Positions 44,480 to 54,097 of a stretch of 64,000 bases of DNA are shown here, in pieces. The stretch's first letter is position 1, and every line of letters begins with the position of its first letter. The notes under the pieces are model-generated. The model saw only the letters and a list, made by a program, of their open reading frames with translations, was not told the DNA's origin and did no database searches. The position numbers were made by a program, and so were the translations under genes. Origin of the DNA: Enterococcus avium ATCC 14025 (GTDB taxonomy: Bacteria > Bacillota > Bacilli > Lactobacillales > Enterococcaceae); NCBI RefSeq assembly GCF_000406965.1, contig NZ_KE136362.1:137528-201527 (forward strand). The letters are read 5' to 3'.

Positions 44480-47041
44480 ATGACGACAATCAGTCGCTGG
44501 TTCAAACGGCATGCTACATTATTAAAAATCATCTTCTTTGGGATTGTTTTATTTTTCGTGGCGAATCAAGTGAAAAATATCGCTCATGGAATGAGTTGGC
44601 AAACCGTTTGGCAAACGATCAAGCAACAGGATCAAGTAGCATTATTAAGTATGTTTGGGATCGGCCTTTGTGGTGTTCTGCCCATGCTTTTATATGATCA
44701 CGTGGCAATCACGACACTCGAAGCGACGGGACGTCCGCGAATGAATTTTAAAGAATGGCTAGTTTCTGCCTGGACCACTAATACAATCAATAATTTGGCC
44801 GGATTCGGCGGTGTGGTCGGAGTGAGTCTGCGCTCTAGTTTTTACGGTAAGGGGATGGAGAAGAAAAAAGTACTGGCTGTGATCTCCAAGATTGCTATTT
44901 TCATGCTAGCGGGGCTTTCCATCATGGCCTTCATTACGTCTTTAGATTTGATTATTTTTCGAACACAAAATCCCTTTGTGCGTTATCGTTTTTGGTTATT
45001 AGCAGGTGGTGCTTTTGCGCCGCTTTTATTAATTTTTGTTTATAGTCGACGCCGTACGATTTTTAAAGAGTTTCGGCTGAAACAAATTTTTGAATTGTAT
45101 TTAGCATCATTGGGCCAATGGTTAGGTGCGCTGATAGTCTTCTTATCGGTTGGCTATTTGATGGGTGTGAAATTGAATATCGGTGATATTTATCCAATGT
45201 TTGTGATTGCGACTGGTCTAGGGATGCTGACGATGGTGCCAGGTGGCGCGGGAACATTTGATGTGATGATGATTTTGGGTTTGGGGCATCTCGGGTTGAA
45301 TCAAAGTACAGCGGTCGTTTGGATCTTGTTTTATCGAATATTTTATTACCTAGTTCCTTTTATAACGGGTATCATAATTTTTTTGACTAATACCAGTGTC
45401 AAAATGAATCGTTATTTTGATAATCTGCCGCGTGTGCTTTCACAAAAATTTGCTCATGTCATTATGGTCAGTGCCGTTTATTTTGCTGGAATTATGATGA
45501 TTCTATTATCTACATTAACAAACTTATCTAATATCAGCCGCCTATTTCAAGTACTACTGCCGTTCTCCTTTGATTTTCTGGATCAGACATTGAACTTATT
45601 GATTGGTTTCTTGCTTCTGGGATTTGCTAGAGGAATCTCGCAAAAAGTAAAGCGGGCATTTTGGCCAACAATCTTATTATTGATCTTTGGGATTATTAAT
45701 ACGGTAGCGCGGACAGCATCTGTTCGTTTGATTGTTGTTTATCTGGTGATTTTATTGATCGTCTGGATGTCTCGACGGGAATTTTACCGAGAACGGTTTG
45801 TGTATTCTTGGGGAGCGTTGGTTTTTGATGGAATTTTATTCGGTCTGCTCTTCATTTTTTATGCGGTAGCAGGCTATCACAGTGGTCAGATCTGGAGTAC
45901 GGAACGGTTATCGGCGAAATATTTTGCCTTCCCGTCAGAAGAAATATGGTTCTCCGGTTTAGTCGGATTGATTTTATCAATTTTATGTTTAGCGATCCTC
46001 TATCAATATTTAACGCAAAGTGAGACAAAACTGGGAGCTGCTTGGGATGAGAAACGCTTCAACTATTTAATCAATCGCTATGGCGGCACGCCTGCTAGTC
46101 ATTATTTACGAGTATCGGGCTATCAGTATTTTTATTATCAAGAAAACGGCAACGATCAAATCGTTTTTGGTTTTCAGACGCGAGCAAATAAGTGTTTTGT
46201 TCTGGGCGATCCTGTGGGCAATCCTGAAAAATGGCAGGCGGCTACTTTTGCCTTTATGGAACATGCAGATAAGTTGGGCTATCAGCTGGCCTTTTATAAA
46301 ATATCAGAAGAGTACGTTCTACTTCTACATGATTTAGGCTTTCATTTTGATAAGATCGGTGAGACGGGGGTTACGGATTTCACTCGTCATAAACATGATG
46401 TTTTTTCTGATCGCTTTGAATTTAAACGCTTGACAAACGAGGGGTATCAATTTATTTATTTTGAAAATCTGCCAGAGGAAGTTTTTGAGGAGCTAGAGGA
46501 AATTTCAGATGAATGGTTGAATGGTGAAAAGGAAAAATGTTTCTCAGTAGGCCGCTTTGATCGTGGGTACATTGAAACAAGTAATGTTGGAATTGCACGT
46601 GATCCGCAAAATCGGATTGTCGGATTTATCACTGAACAGCCAATCAATAAGGAGAAGGCGTCCTTTGATCTTTTACGTTTCCGAAACGATGTACCGAATG
46701 AGCTGCCGACTTTTCTAAAGCTGCATTTGATGGATGAGTTGAAACGACAAGGATATTGTGAAGTATATCAAGGCATGGCGCCTTTAGCCAAAGTTGGCGA
46801 GACTTCTTTTGCTTTTTTAGGAGAGCGGATCATGAATTTGATCTATAAATATGGTCATTCGATTTATGCTTTTCAACAGGTTACAGAGGAAAAAACGGTT
46901 TATGTGGATCGATGGCGACCAAGATATTTCGCTTATATGAAGGATAGCAGCTTTTTATTCTCAGCCTTACAATTACTTTATTTAATTGGTCGAGGAAAGA
47001 ACAAAGGTGTCACGATTTCAGAAGAAATGATCGAAGTATAA
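44480..47041 (+). CDS. mprF: Phosphatidylglycerol lysyltransferase MprF
   Basis: This 853-aa protein has about 14 membrane helices (residues 15-520), the flippase part, and a C-terminal DUF2156 GNAT-like catalytic domain (about 530-850; FYYQENGNDQIVFGFQTRANKCFVLGDPVGNP). It transfers lysine or alanine from charged tRNA to phosphatidylglycerol and flips the product outwards, reducing binding of cationic peptides. Lying beside a bacteriocin-immunity gene, it fits a local theme of peptide protection, though the two are on opposite strands. Confidence 0.95.
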   Translation: MTTISRWFKRHATLLKIIFFGIVLFFVANQVKNIAHGMSWQTVWQTIKQQDQVALLSMFGIGLCGVLPMLLYDHVAITTLEATGRPRMNFKEWLVSAWTTNTINNLAGFGGVVGVSLRSSFYGKGMEKKKVLAVISKIAIFMLAGLSIMAFITSLDLIIFRTQNPFVRYRFWLLAGGAFAPLLLIFVYSRRRTIFKEFRLKQIFELYLASLGQWLGALIVFLSVGYLMGVKLNIGDIYPMFVIATGLGMLTMVPGGAGTFDVMMILGLGHLGLNQSTAVVWILFYRIFYYLVPFITGIIIFLTNTSVKMNRYFDNLPRVLSQKFAHVIMVSAVYFAGIMMILLSTLTNLSNISRLFQVLLPFSFDFLDQTLNLLIGFLLLGFARGISQKVKRAFWPTILLLIFGIINTVARTASVRLIVVYLVILLIVWMSRREFYRERFVYSWGALVFDGILFGLLFIFYAVAGYHSGQIWSTERLSAKYFAFPSEEIWFSGLVGLILSILCLAILYQYLTQSETKLGAAWDEKRFNYLINRYGGTPASHYLRVSGYQYFYYQENGNDQIVFGFQTRANKCFVLGDPVGNPEKWQAATFAFMEHADKLGYQLAFYKISEEYVLLLHDLGFHFDKIGETGVTDFTRHKHDVFSDRFEFKRLTNEGYQFIYFENLPEEVFEELEEISDEWLNGEKEKCFSVGRFDRGYIETSNVGIARDPQNRIVGFITEQPINKEKASFDLLRFRNDVPNELPTFLKLHLMDELKRQGYCEVYQGMAPLAKVGETSFAFLGERIMNLIYKYGHSIYAFQQVTEEKTVYVDRWRPRYFAYMKDSSFLFSALQLLYLIGRGKNKGVTISEEMIEV

Positions 47042-47071
47042 AAAGACGAGCCCGTTACGGCTCGTCTTTTT
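47041..47071. terminator. Terminator between mprF and hsp20
   Basis: A 12-bp stem AAAAGACGAGCC / GGCTCGTCTTTT serves both convergent genes. Confidence 0.88.
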
Positions 47072-47085
47072 CATTCATGCGTACT

Positions 47086-47490
47086 TCAATCAATCGTGAT
47101 AGATGTACCTTTCTTTTCTTCGTAATCCGTTCGGGGGAGTATCAACGTGAGCACACCATTTTCAAATTTTGCGCTAATTTTTTCTTCATCAATGCTTTTC
47201 ACTACAAATTGACGGTGGTATGCACTGCTGGAGCGTTCTCGGCGGACAAAACGACCATCATCTTTAACTTCATTTTCGCTCGTGTGTTCGGCATCAATCG
47301 AAAGTATCTCATTCGTATAGTTCACGGAAATTTCTGATTTTTCAAATCCTGGCAGATCCGCTTTGACTTCATAGTGATCATCCATATCGCGAATATCGAC
47401 ACTCATTTTTCGGTCATCCCAAAACGTGTTCATCAGCTTGCCTACTAATTCTTCTCCATCTAACCAATTATTTTTCGGCAGTAGATTCAT
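47086..47490 (-). CDS. Small heat-shock protein, Hsp20/alpha-crystallin family
   Basis: This 134-aa chaperone has an alpha-crystallin domain from about residue 35 (MSVDIRDMDDHYEVKADLPGFEKSEISVNY) through KFENGVLTLILPR, and a short tail. It holds unfolded proteins under stress. TAGGAGGAA precedes the ATG. I see no CtsR or CIRCE site upstream, so heat control, if any, is by another route. Confidence 0.93.
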   Translation of the reverse strand: MNLLPKNNWLDGEELVGKLMNTFWDDRKMSVDIRDMDDHYEVKADLPGFEKSEISVNYTNEILSIDAEHTSENEVKDDGRFVRRERSSSAYHRQFVVKSIDEEKISAKFENGVLTLILPRTDYEEKKGTSITID

Positions 47491-47667
47491 CTGGTATTCC
47501 TCCTATTTTATATTATCCCGGCGTGCAACATTGTTCTTTCTTTCATGGTAAAGCCTCAGGTGGAATTATTCAACTAATTTAGGGCGCCTATGCTAGAATG
47601 AATTATCTATACATTTATTATGGGCTATGATAGAATCGTCTAGTGAAAAATTTGAACGGGTGAGAAA

Positions 47668-48519
47668 ATGGAAATTATGGAGAAAGCCCCAGCGAAAATC
47701 AATTTGGGCCTCGATATTTTAGGCAAACGACCAGATGGCTTGCATGAATTGGCGATGGTCATGGCCAGCATCGACCTAGCAGATCGTTTGTATTTGGAAG
47801 AAATTCCGGAAAATAAAATCATCATTGAGACCAATAAGGCTTTTTTACCCACCGATAAAAAGAATCATGTTTATGAAGCGCTAGAACTGGTTAAGGAGCG
47901 CTTTGAGATAAAACAGGGCTTACGGGTCAAAATTCATAAAGAAATTCCTGTAGCGGCCGGTTTAGGCGGCGGCTCAACGGATTCAGCGGCGGCTTTACGA
48001 GCGGTAAACCGTTTATGGAATTTGGGATTATCAGTTAAGGAATTGGCTAGCTTAGGTGCTGAGGTTGGTTCAGATGTTCCCTATTGTGTATATGGACAAA
48101 CCTCGTTAGTCGAAGGCTTTGGTGAGAAAGTGACCCCGATTGCTCCAATGCCGCAGTGTTGGGTAGTGGTGGTTAAGCCGCGGATGAGTGTATCGACACG
48201 CACGATTTTTGCTAAGATTGTAATGGAGGATTTATATCATCCGGATATTCCAGCGCTGGTCTCAGCTATTGAAGAAAATGATTACCAGAAGATGACCCAA
48301 AACTTAGGGAATTCGATGGAAGTCGTAACAATTAAAAAGCATCCGATCATCCAGCAGCTAAAAGATCGTATGCTGAAATATGGCGCAGATGCTGCGATGA
48401 TGAGCGGCAGTGGTCCTACGGTGTATGCGCTGTGTCATAAGTATTCCCGCGCGAAGCATGTGTTCAATGCACTGAAAGGTTTTTGTGATGAAGTATATCT
48501 AGTGCGGACATTAAAGTAA
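47668..48519 (+). CDS. ispE: 4-diphosphocytidyl-2-C-methyl-D-erythritol kinase-like protein (IspE)
   Basis: This 283-aa GHMP kinase starts EIMEKAPAKINLGLDILGKRPDGLHEL and has the ATP loop PVAAGLGGGSTDSAAALRA and the C-terminal MSGSGPTVYAL. IspE acts in the non-mevalonate isoprenoid pathway. Most enterococci use the mevalonate pathway but keep this gene at the veg-purR locus, so its function here is uncertain. The ribosome site is GGGTGA. Confidence 0.9.
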   Translation: MEIMEKAPAKINLGLDILGKRPDGLHELAMVMASIDLADRLYLEEIPENKIIIETNKAFLPTDKKNHVYEALELVKERFEIKQGLRVKIHKEIPVAAGLGGGSTDSAAALRAVNRLWNLGLSVKELASLGAEVGSDVPYCVYGQTSLVEGFGEKVTPIAPMPQCWVVVVKPRMSVSTRTIFAKIVMEDLYHPDIPALVSAIEENDYQKMTQNLGNSMEVVTIKKHPIIQQLKDRMLKYGADAAMMSGSGPTVYALCHKYSRAKHVFNALKGFCDEVYLVRTLK

Positions 48520-48532
48520 AAAATCTGCGACT

Positions 48533-48571
48533 AAAGCATTTTTCCAACTTTTGGAAAGGTGCTTTTTTCAT
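48533..48571 (+). terminator. ispE terminator
   Basis: The stem AAAGCATTTTTCCA / TGGAAAGGTGCTTT with two G-U pairs is followed by a T run. Confidence 0.75.
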
Positions 48572-48758
48572 TTTAACAGTTTTGAAACAAAGTGGCTTTT
48601 AAACAAAAAAGTAGACGGCTATCTTCTATGATGTGTTAGATAAAGTTTCATTCAATGGATAAAATAACGTTTGCTGAAAAGAAAAACGAATACAGGTTTG
48701 ATCCTTCATATGAATGAAATATCATTTATATTACGGTTTATCAGCCTTATTCGTATTC

Positions 48759-48779
48759 AAATCGTAATTTTTACGTTTT
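48759..48779. promoter_or_regulatory. Zur box upstream of adcA
   Basis: The 21-bp site matches the B. subtilis Zur consensus AAATCGTAAT-N-ATTACGATTT at all but two positions (A to T at 48770 and 48776). It ends four bases before the adcA -35. A weaker TATTACGGTTTA half-site lies upstream near 48730. Zinc-dependent repression of the adc operon is predicted. Confidence 0.82.
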
Positions 48780-48782
48780 GTG

Positions 48783-48811
48783 TTGACGGATAGAAAAACA
48801 TCTGTTAAATT
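48783..48811 (+). promoter_or_regulatory. Promoter of the adcACB operon
   Basis: TTGACG (48783-48788) and TAAATT (48806-48811) are spaced 17 bases, directly after the Zur box. A bound repressor would cover the -35 region. Confidence 0.7.
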
Positions 48812-48851
48812 AATCTTTGTCTTAAAACGAGAAGAGAAGGTGTTTAGATAG

Positions 48852-49817
48852 ATGAAGATGCAAAAAGGACTACTTTTACTAGGAACTGTGGTACTATCTG
48901 TTTTGCTGACTGCTTGCGGTGGACAAGAGAAAAAAGAGGCCTCATCCAATGAAAAAATTCAGGTGATGACGACGTTTTACCCAATGTACGAATTCACCAA
49001 ACAGGTGGTAGGAGATAAAGGCGATGTAGAATTGCTGATTCCTGCAGGTACCGAACCCCATGATTTTGAACCATCAGCCAAAGATTTGGCAAAAATTTCA
49101 GATTCTGATGTCTTTGTCTATAATAGTCCAGAGCTAGAAACGTGGACAGATAATTTGACGGATACGATTGATACGAAACAAACGGAAATCATTCAAGCTT
49201 CTAAAGATATCAAATTGATGGAAGGCACAGAGCATGACCACGAAGAAGCACATGATCATGACACTCAGGAACATGAAGAACACGGACATTCACATGAATT
49301 AGATCCCCATGTTTGGTTGGATCCTGCTTTGGCAATCAAGGAAGTCGAAACAATCCGTGATCAGCTAAGTAAAAAATATCCAGATGACAAAGCAGCATTT
49401 GAAAAAAATGCGGCAAGCTATATTGATGAATTAAAGAAATTAGATGAAGAGTTTCAAACAGCATTTAAGGACGCGAAGAATAAAACCTTTGTGACGCAGC
49501 ATGCGGCATTTGGCTATTTAGCTAACCAGTATGGGTTAACCCAAGAAGCGATTGCCGGCATTTCCCCCGATCAAGAACCGTCACCAAGTCGTCTGAGCGA
49601 GTTGAAACATTATGTGGATGACAACCAAGTGAAGGTCATTTATTTTGAAGAGAATGCTTCTTCAAAAGTTGCCGAGACTTTGTCTAAAGAAACTGGCGTG
49701 AAATTGGAAGTCTTGAATCCATTAGAGAGTTTGACAGATAAGCAAATCAAAGATGGTGAAGACTATCTTTCTGTTATGCGTGAGAATTTGACCGCATTGA
49801 AGGAAAGTATTCATTAG
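48852..49817 (+). CDS. adcA: Zinc-binding ABC transporter lipoprotein AdcA
   Basis: This 321-aa lipoprotein has a signal with lipobox LLTAC (Cys22) and a ZnuA-type fold. The first metal ligand is in TEPHDFEPS, a His/Asp/Glu-rich metal-scavenging loop spans about 120-145 ([21 protein letters not shown]), and later ligands are in DPHVWLDP and [10 protein letters not shown]. It captures zinc outside the cell and passes it to AdcB. It is the first gene of adcACB behind a Zur box. Confidence 0.95.
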   Translation: MKMQKGLLLLGTVVLSVLLTACGGQEKKEASSNEKIQVMTTFYPMYEFTKQVVGDKGDVELLIPAGTEPHDFEPSAKDLAKISDSDVFVYNSPELETWTDNLTDTIDTKQTEIIQASKDIKLMEGTEHDHEEAHDHDTQEHEEHGHSHELDPHVWLDPALAIKEVETIRDQLSKKYPDDKAAFEKNAASYIDELKKLDEEFQTAFKDAKNKTFVTQHAAFGYLANQYGLTQEAIAGISPDQEPSPSRLSELKHYVDDNQVKVIYFEENASSKVAETLSKETGVKLEVLNPLESLTDKQIKDGEDYLSVMRENLTALKESIH

Positions 49818-49834
49818 TAAAAGGAGCGAAAAAA

Positions 49835-50515
49835 ATGTCGTATATCGAGGTAGAAGACCTCTCATTCTATTATGACAACGAACCTGTATTAGAAAATGTG
49901 TCCTATCGTGTGGACCCTGGCGAATTTGTCATTTTAACGGGAGAAAATGGTGCCGCAAAATCGACATTGATCAAAGCGACATTAGGGCTATTAAAGCCGA
50001 GTAGCGGAAAAGTTATGATTGCAAAGAAGAATGCCGAAGGGAAAAAATTGAGTATCGGCTATATTCCACAACAAGTAGCATCGTTCAATGCCGGTTTTCC
50101 TAGTACCGTTTTAGAATTGGTGGAATCTGGCCGCTATCCACAAGGAAAATGGTTCAAAAAGTTATCTGAACGCGACCATGAACATGTACAAAAGGCGTTG
50201 GAGTCAGTAGATATGTGGAATATGCGTCACAAGAAGGTAGGAGAATTATCTGGTGGGCAAAAACAGCGAATCAGTTTGGCACGGTTATTTGCTAAAGATC
50301 CGGATTTATTTGTTCTAGATGAGCCGACAACGGGAATGGATGAAAAATCCCGCAATGATTTTTATAATTTACTGCGCCACAGTGCTCATGTGCACGGTAA
50401 AAGTATCTTAATGATTACCCACGATCATGAGGACACCAAAAAATATATTGATCGCCACATTCGATTGGTGCGAAAGGAGAATTCAAAATGGCGTTGCTTT
50501 CATATGAATTCATGA
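49835..50515 (+). CDS. adcC: Zinc ABC transporter ATP-binding protein AdcC
   Basis: This 226-aa ATPase has signature [14 protein letters not shown] and Walker [13 protein letters not shown]. The Walker A reads GENGAAKST, with Ala in place of the usual third Gly; from memory this variant recurs in Firmicute AdcC/ZnuC proteins, so it is probably functional. AAAGGAGC precedes the ATG. The end overlaps adcB by 28 bases in another frame. Confidence 0.93.
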   Translation: MSYIEVEDLSFYYDNEPVLENVSYRVDPGEFVILTGENGAAKSTLIKATLGLLKPSSGKVMIAKKNAEGKKLSIGYIPQQVASFNAGFPSTVLELVESGRYPQGKWFKKLSERDHEHVQKALESVDMWNMRHKKVGELSGGQKQRISLARLFAKDPDLFVLDEPTTGMDEKSRNDFYNLLRHSAHVHGKSILMITHDHEDTKKYIDRHIRLVRKENSKWRCFHMNS

Positions 50516-51318
50516 GACGTGCCTTCTTAGCCGCGATTTTTATCGCCGGAATCGCTCCAATGTTGGGAGTCTTTCTAGTGATTCGACGACAGTCGTTAAT
50601 GGCGGATACTCTATCCCACGTTTCGCTGGCAGGAGTAGCATTAGGCTTCTTCTTGAATTTGAATCCGACGGGAACAACGTTGTTAGTAGTGGTTGTTGCC
50701 GCAATCATCATGGAATATTTACAGAATATGTATAGCTCTTATTCGGAAATTTCCATTGCGATCTTAATGGCAGCCGGCCTAGCCATCGCATTGGTATTAA
50801 TGAGCCTGGCTCCGGGAAGCTCGGCAGTCAGCATCCAATCGTATCTATTTGGTTCGATCGTGACGATTACTTGGCAACAGGTTATCTTTTTAGGAATTCT
50901 CTTTGTTTTAGTCGGTATTTTATTCCTGCTATTCAAGCGACCTATGTATGTATTGACCTTTGATGAAGATATCGCGGCTGTTGATGGTCTGCCTGTTCGT
51001 ATGATGTCGATGATTTTCAATGTTGTGACGGGAGTAGCTATTGCAATTATGATTCCAATCGCAGGAGCCTTGTTAATCTCAGCTATCATGGTATTGCCAG
51101 CGGCAATCGGTATGCGGGTAGGAAAAAGTTTTAACATTGTGATCTTCGTCAGCGTGCTTGTTGGCTTTATTGGAATGATTGGTGGTCTGACTGGTTCATA
51201 TTATTTAGATACACCGCCGGGTGCGACGATCACACTTGGTTTTATCTTATTGTTTTTAGTAATCAATGGAATCCGTCAGTTGCGGATCTTGGTTCAACGA
51301 AAACAGATGCAAAATTAG
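50488..51318 (+). CDS. adcB: Zinc ABC transporter permease AdcB
   Basis: This 276-aa ABC-3 family permease has about eight helices. [33 protein letters not shown] is the family signature. It starts inside the end of adcC with AAAGGAGA at the right spacing. It imports zinc delivered by AdcA. Confidence 0.94.
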   Translation: MALLSYEFMRRAFLAAIFIAGIAPMLGVFLVIRRQSLMADTLSHVSLAGVALGFFLNLNPTGTTLLVVVVAAIIMEYLQNMYSSYSEISIAILMAAGLAIALVLMSLAPGSSAVSIQSYLFGSIVTITWQQVIFLGILFVLVGILFLLFKRPMYVLTFDEDIAAVDGLPVRMMSMIFNVVTGVAIAIMIPIAGALLISAIMVLPAAIGMRVGKSFNIVIFVSVLVGFIGMIGGLTGSYYLDTPPGATITLGFILLFLVINGIRQLRILVQRKQMQN

Positions 51319-51347
51319 AGGAAAGCGAAAGCTTTTCCTCTTTTTTT
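51318..51347 (+). terminator. adc operon terminator
   Basis: The hairpin GAGGAAAGC-GAAA-GCTTTTCCTC is followed by seven T's and overlaps the adcB stop. Confidence 0.88.
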
Positions 51348-51362
51348 GCAAAATAATTAATA

Positions 51363-51375
51363 AATTCCGAACTTT
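51363..51375 (+). promoter_or_regulatory. PurBox upstream of purR
   Basis: AATTCCGAACTTT matches the lactic-acid-bacterial PurBox AWWWCCGAACWWT at all 13 positions. A degenerate second copy, AATGCTCGAATTTT, lies about 28 bp downstream. PurR binds such sites and its response depends on PRPP, so purR probably regulates itself. Confidence 0.75.
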
Positions 51376-51495
51376 TAAACTTTAAAACAAGAAAATGCTC
51401 GAATTTTATCAGCTAAACCCTTATAATGGGAAACGATAAATCAGAATAGGCGATCATCTGCTTTTTCTTTATAAGAGTTAAGCGATGATAGGCAT

Positions 51496-51646
51496 TGAGC
51501 ATCAACCTTTTTTCATCAAGAAAAAATACATTAATACGAAATAGGATGCCAGTTCCACTTTGAACTTTAGTTCATTAGTGGAATGGTATTCGTTTTGAGC
51601 ATCAACCTTTTTCACCAAGAAAAAATACATTAATACGAAATAGGAG
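51496..51646 (+). repeat. Direct repeat of about 50 bp in the purR leader
   Basis: The block starting TGAGCATCAACCTTTTT and ending ATACGAAATAGGA occurs at 51496-51545 and again at 51596-51645, with a 100-base period and near identity. The second copy supplies the purR ribosome site. The copy at 51545 leaves a spare TAGGA with no gene. It looks like a recent local duplication of the purR leader. Confidence 0.82.
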
Positions 51647-51654
51647 TGAATTAC

Positions 51655-52473
51655 GTGAAAGTGCGTCGAAGTGAACGATTAATCGACATGACACAATATT
51701 TGTTGGATCATCCACATGACTTGATCCCATTGACTTTTTTTGCGGCTCGATACGGTTCAGCCAAATCTTCTATCAGTGAAGACTTAGCAATTGTAAAGAA
51801 AACCTTCAAGGAACGAGGAACAGGCTTTCTAGAAACGATTCCTGGTGCTGCCGGCGGTGTTGTCTTTACACCAAGTATTACGGATGCAGAAGCACAGGAA
51901 TATATCGAATCTTTGGCTGAGCGTTTGTCTGAAGAGGATCGTTTATTGCCAGGCGGATATGTATATCTATCTGATATGTTGGGTCAGCCTGACTTATTAC
52001 GTAAAGTTGGACGAATCATTGCGGCGCAATATTTAGATAAAAAAGTTGATGCAGTCATGACGGTTGCTACTAAAGGCGTACCAATCGCGCAAGCAGTCTC
52101 TTATTATTTGAATGCCCCATTCGTAATCGTTCGTCGCGACTCGAAAATTACAGAAGGTTCGACAGTTAGTGTGAACTATGTTTCTGGCTCATCAGAACGG
52201 ATCGAAAAAATGGAGCTGTCAAAGCGCAGCTTAAAACGCGGTTCAAAGGTTTTGATTGTGGATGATTTCATGAAGGGCGGAGGTACCGTCAATGGAATGA
52301 AGAGCCTGATTGAAGAATTTGAAGCAGAACTTGTAGGAATTACTGTCTTTGCTGAGTCTAAGTTTAAAGGCGAGCGGGCTATTGACGACTATAATTCGTT
52401 GCTATTTGTTCAAGACGTTGATACTAGTACGAAAACTATCAGTGTTGTACCTGGTAATTGCTTCAATAAATAG
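51655..52473 (+). CDS. purR: Purine operon regulator PurR
   Basis: This 272-aa regulator has an N-terminal winged helix (RRSERLIDMTQYLLDHP...SKSSISEDL) and a C-terminal phosphoribosyltransferase-like domain with PRPP loop VLIVDDFMKGGGT. It controls purine synthesis genes in response to PRPP. GTG 51655 is chosen over GTG 51646 because TAGGAG overlaps the latter. A PurBox lies 280 bases upstream. Confidence 0.94.
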   Translation: MKVRRSERLIDMTQYLLDHPHDLIPLTFFAARYGSAKSSISEDLAIVKKTFKERGTGFLETIPGAAGGVVFTPSITDAEAQEYIESLAERLSEEDRLLPGGYVYLSDMLGQPDLLRKVGRIIAAQYLDKKVDAVMTVATKGVPIAQAVSYYLNAPFVIVRRDSKITEGSTVSVNYVSGSSERIEKMELSKRSLKRGSKVLIVDDFMKGGGTVNGMKSLIEEFEAELVGITVFAESKFKGERAIDDYNSLLFVQDVDTSTKTISVVPGNCFNK

Positions 52474-52495
52474 ACAATAAGAATGCTAGGTTTTT

Positions 52496-52560
52496 AAGAC
52501 TCTCTCTAGTTTTTTTCTTTGAGAGAGTCTAATGAGCTAGCCTTTTTTGCGTGTGGCTAG
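52496..52560 (+). terminator. Two hairpins after purR
   Basis: AGACTCTCTC / GAGAGAGTCT (52497-52530, T-rich loop) is followed by CTAGCC / GGCTAG (52537-52560). Neither has a T tail after the stem, so they may be weak terminators or processing structures between purR and glmU. Confidence 0.45.
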
Positions 52561-52632
52561 TAAAATGGACTACGGATTTCAAATATCAATGGTAAATTTA
52601 AAATGAATAGAATGAAATAGGAGTGACTTCTT

Positions 52633-54000
52633 TTGGAAAACCGTTATGCGATTATTTTAGCAGCGGGTAAGGGAACCCGCATGAAATCAAAATTATACAA
52701 AGTCTTGCATCCAGTTGCAGGAAAACCAATGGTGGAACACATTATTGAACGGGTGGTTGAGACACAGCCAACAGACATCGTAACGATTGTTGGTCATGGC
52801 GCGGAAATGGTTAAGGAACAATTGGGTGATCGTAGCCGATATGCGTTACAGGCAGAACAACTTGGAACAGGCCATGCGGTGATGCAAGCGGCAGAATTTT
52901 TAAAGGGCAAACAAGGGACAACTTTAGTCATTAGCGGAGATACACCATTACTTACCACGCAAACATTGAATAATCTATTTGATTATCATCAAGGCAAAAA
53001 GGCTAGTGCGACGATTCTGACTGCTCATGCAGAAGATCCAACAGGCTACGGACGCATTTTACGCGACCATGTCGGCATCGTGGAAAAAATTGTTGAACAA
53101 AAAGATGCGACTCCAGAAGAAGCGCGAACTCAAGAAATCAATACAGGAACCTATTGCTTTGATAATGAACAGTTATTTGCGGCATTAGAAAAAATAGGCA
53201 CCAATAATGCACAAGGTGAATACTACTTAACCGATATTGTTGAAATTTTAAAAAATGACGGTCAAACGGTTGCAGCTTATAAAACGGATGATTTTGAAGA
53301 ATCGCTGGGTGTCAACGATCGAATCGCTTTAGCGAATGCGAATGAATTGATGCGTCGCCGTATTAATAAGCAGCACATGGTTAATGGCGTGACATTCATT
53401 GATCCTGCGACGACATATATTGATGCTGGTATCGAGATCGGTTCTGATACCATTATCGAGCCAGGAGTGCAAATCCAAGGAAATACAGTGATTGGCTCTG
53501 ACTGTATTATTGGTGCTCACTCGAAAATTGTTGATAGCACAATTGAAGACAAGGTGGAAATCAAATCTTCTGTCATCGAAGAAGCAATTGTGAGAAAAAA
53601 TGCGGACGTTGGTCCACACGCACACTTGCGTCCAAAATCAGATATTGGTGAAAATGCTCATATCGGGAATTACGTAGAGATCAAAAAAGCCACGATTGGT
53701 GAAAATACCAAAGTAGGCCATTTAACTTATGTTGGTGATGCAACTCTTGGAAAAGATATCAATGTCGGCTGCGGTGTTGTTTTTGTTAATTACGATGGAA
53801 AGAACAAACATCACACCAACGTAGGAGATCACGTCTTTATTGGTTCGGGAACCAATATTATTGCGCCAGTTACTATTGCTGAGAATAGTGTGACAGCAGC
53901 AGGTTCAACGATTACTGACGATATTGCTGAAGGCGACATGGCAATTGCTCGTGCTCGCCAAGTAAACAAAGAAGGTTATGCGAGTCGATTGCCATTTTAA
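52633..54000 (+). CDS. glmU: Bifunctional UDP-N-acetylglucosamine pyrophosphorylase / glucosamine-1-phosphate acetyltransferase
   Basis: This 455-aa enzyme makes UDP-GlcNAc for wall synthesis. The N-terminal half has the nucleotidyltransferase motif [18 protein letters not shown] and the metal site SGDTPLL. The C-terminal half is a left-handed beta-helix acetyltransferase ([21 protein letters not shown], catalytic His region [10 protein letters not shown]). The start is TTG 52633 with AGGAG nine bases upstream. Confidence 0.96.
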   Translation: MENRYAIILAAGKGTRMKSKLYKVLHPVAGKPMVEHIIERVVETQPTDIVTIVGHGAEMVKEQLGDRSRYALQAEQLGTGHAVMQAAEFLKGKQGTTLVISGDTPLLTTQTLNNLFDYHQGKKASATILTAHAEDPTGYGRILRDHVGIVEKIVEQKDATPEEARTQEINTGTYCFDNEQLFAALEKIGTNNAQGEYYLTDIVEILKNDGQTVAAYKTDDFEESLGVNDRIALANANELMRRRINKQHMVNGVTFIDPATTYIDAGIEIGSDTIIEPGVQIQGNTVIGSDCIIGAHSKIVDSTIEDKVEIKSSVIEEAIVRKNADVGPHAHLRPKSDIGENAHIGNYVEIKKATIGENTKVGHLTYVGDATLGKDINVGCGVVFVNYDGKNKHHTNVGDHVFIGSGTNIIAPVTIAENSVTAAGSTITDDIAEGDMAIARARQVNKEGYASRLPF

Positions 54001-54097
54001 GGGAATTCTCTTGATTTCTTAAAAGGAAATGACTAGTATTTTATTTGAAATGGTATATAATCGGTAGCGTATGCTTAAAAAGAAAGTGGAGGTCCCC

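Noticed and set aside
47491-47667. Possible CtsR or CIRCE heat-shock site before hsp20
   Set aside because: No GGTCAAA repeats and no CIRCE inverted repeat are present in the upstream region.
49900-49990. AdcC Walker A with Ala for the third Gly as a sign of inactivation
   Set aside because: From memory the GENGAAKST variant occurs in other Firmicute AdcC/ZnuC proteins, and all other motifs are intact, so it is probably functional.
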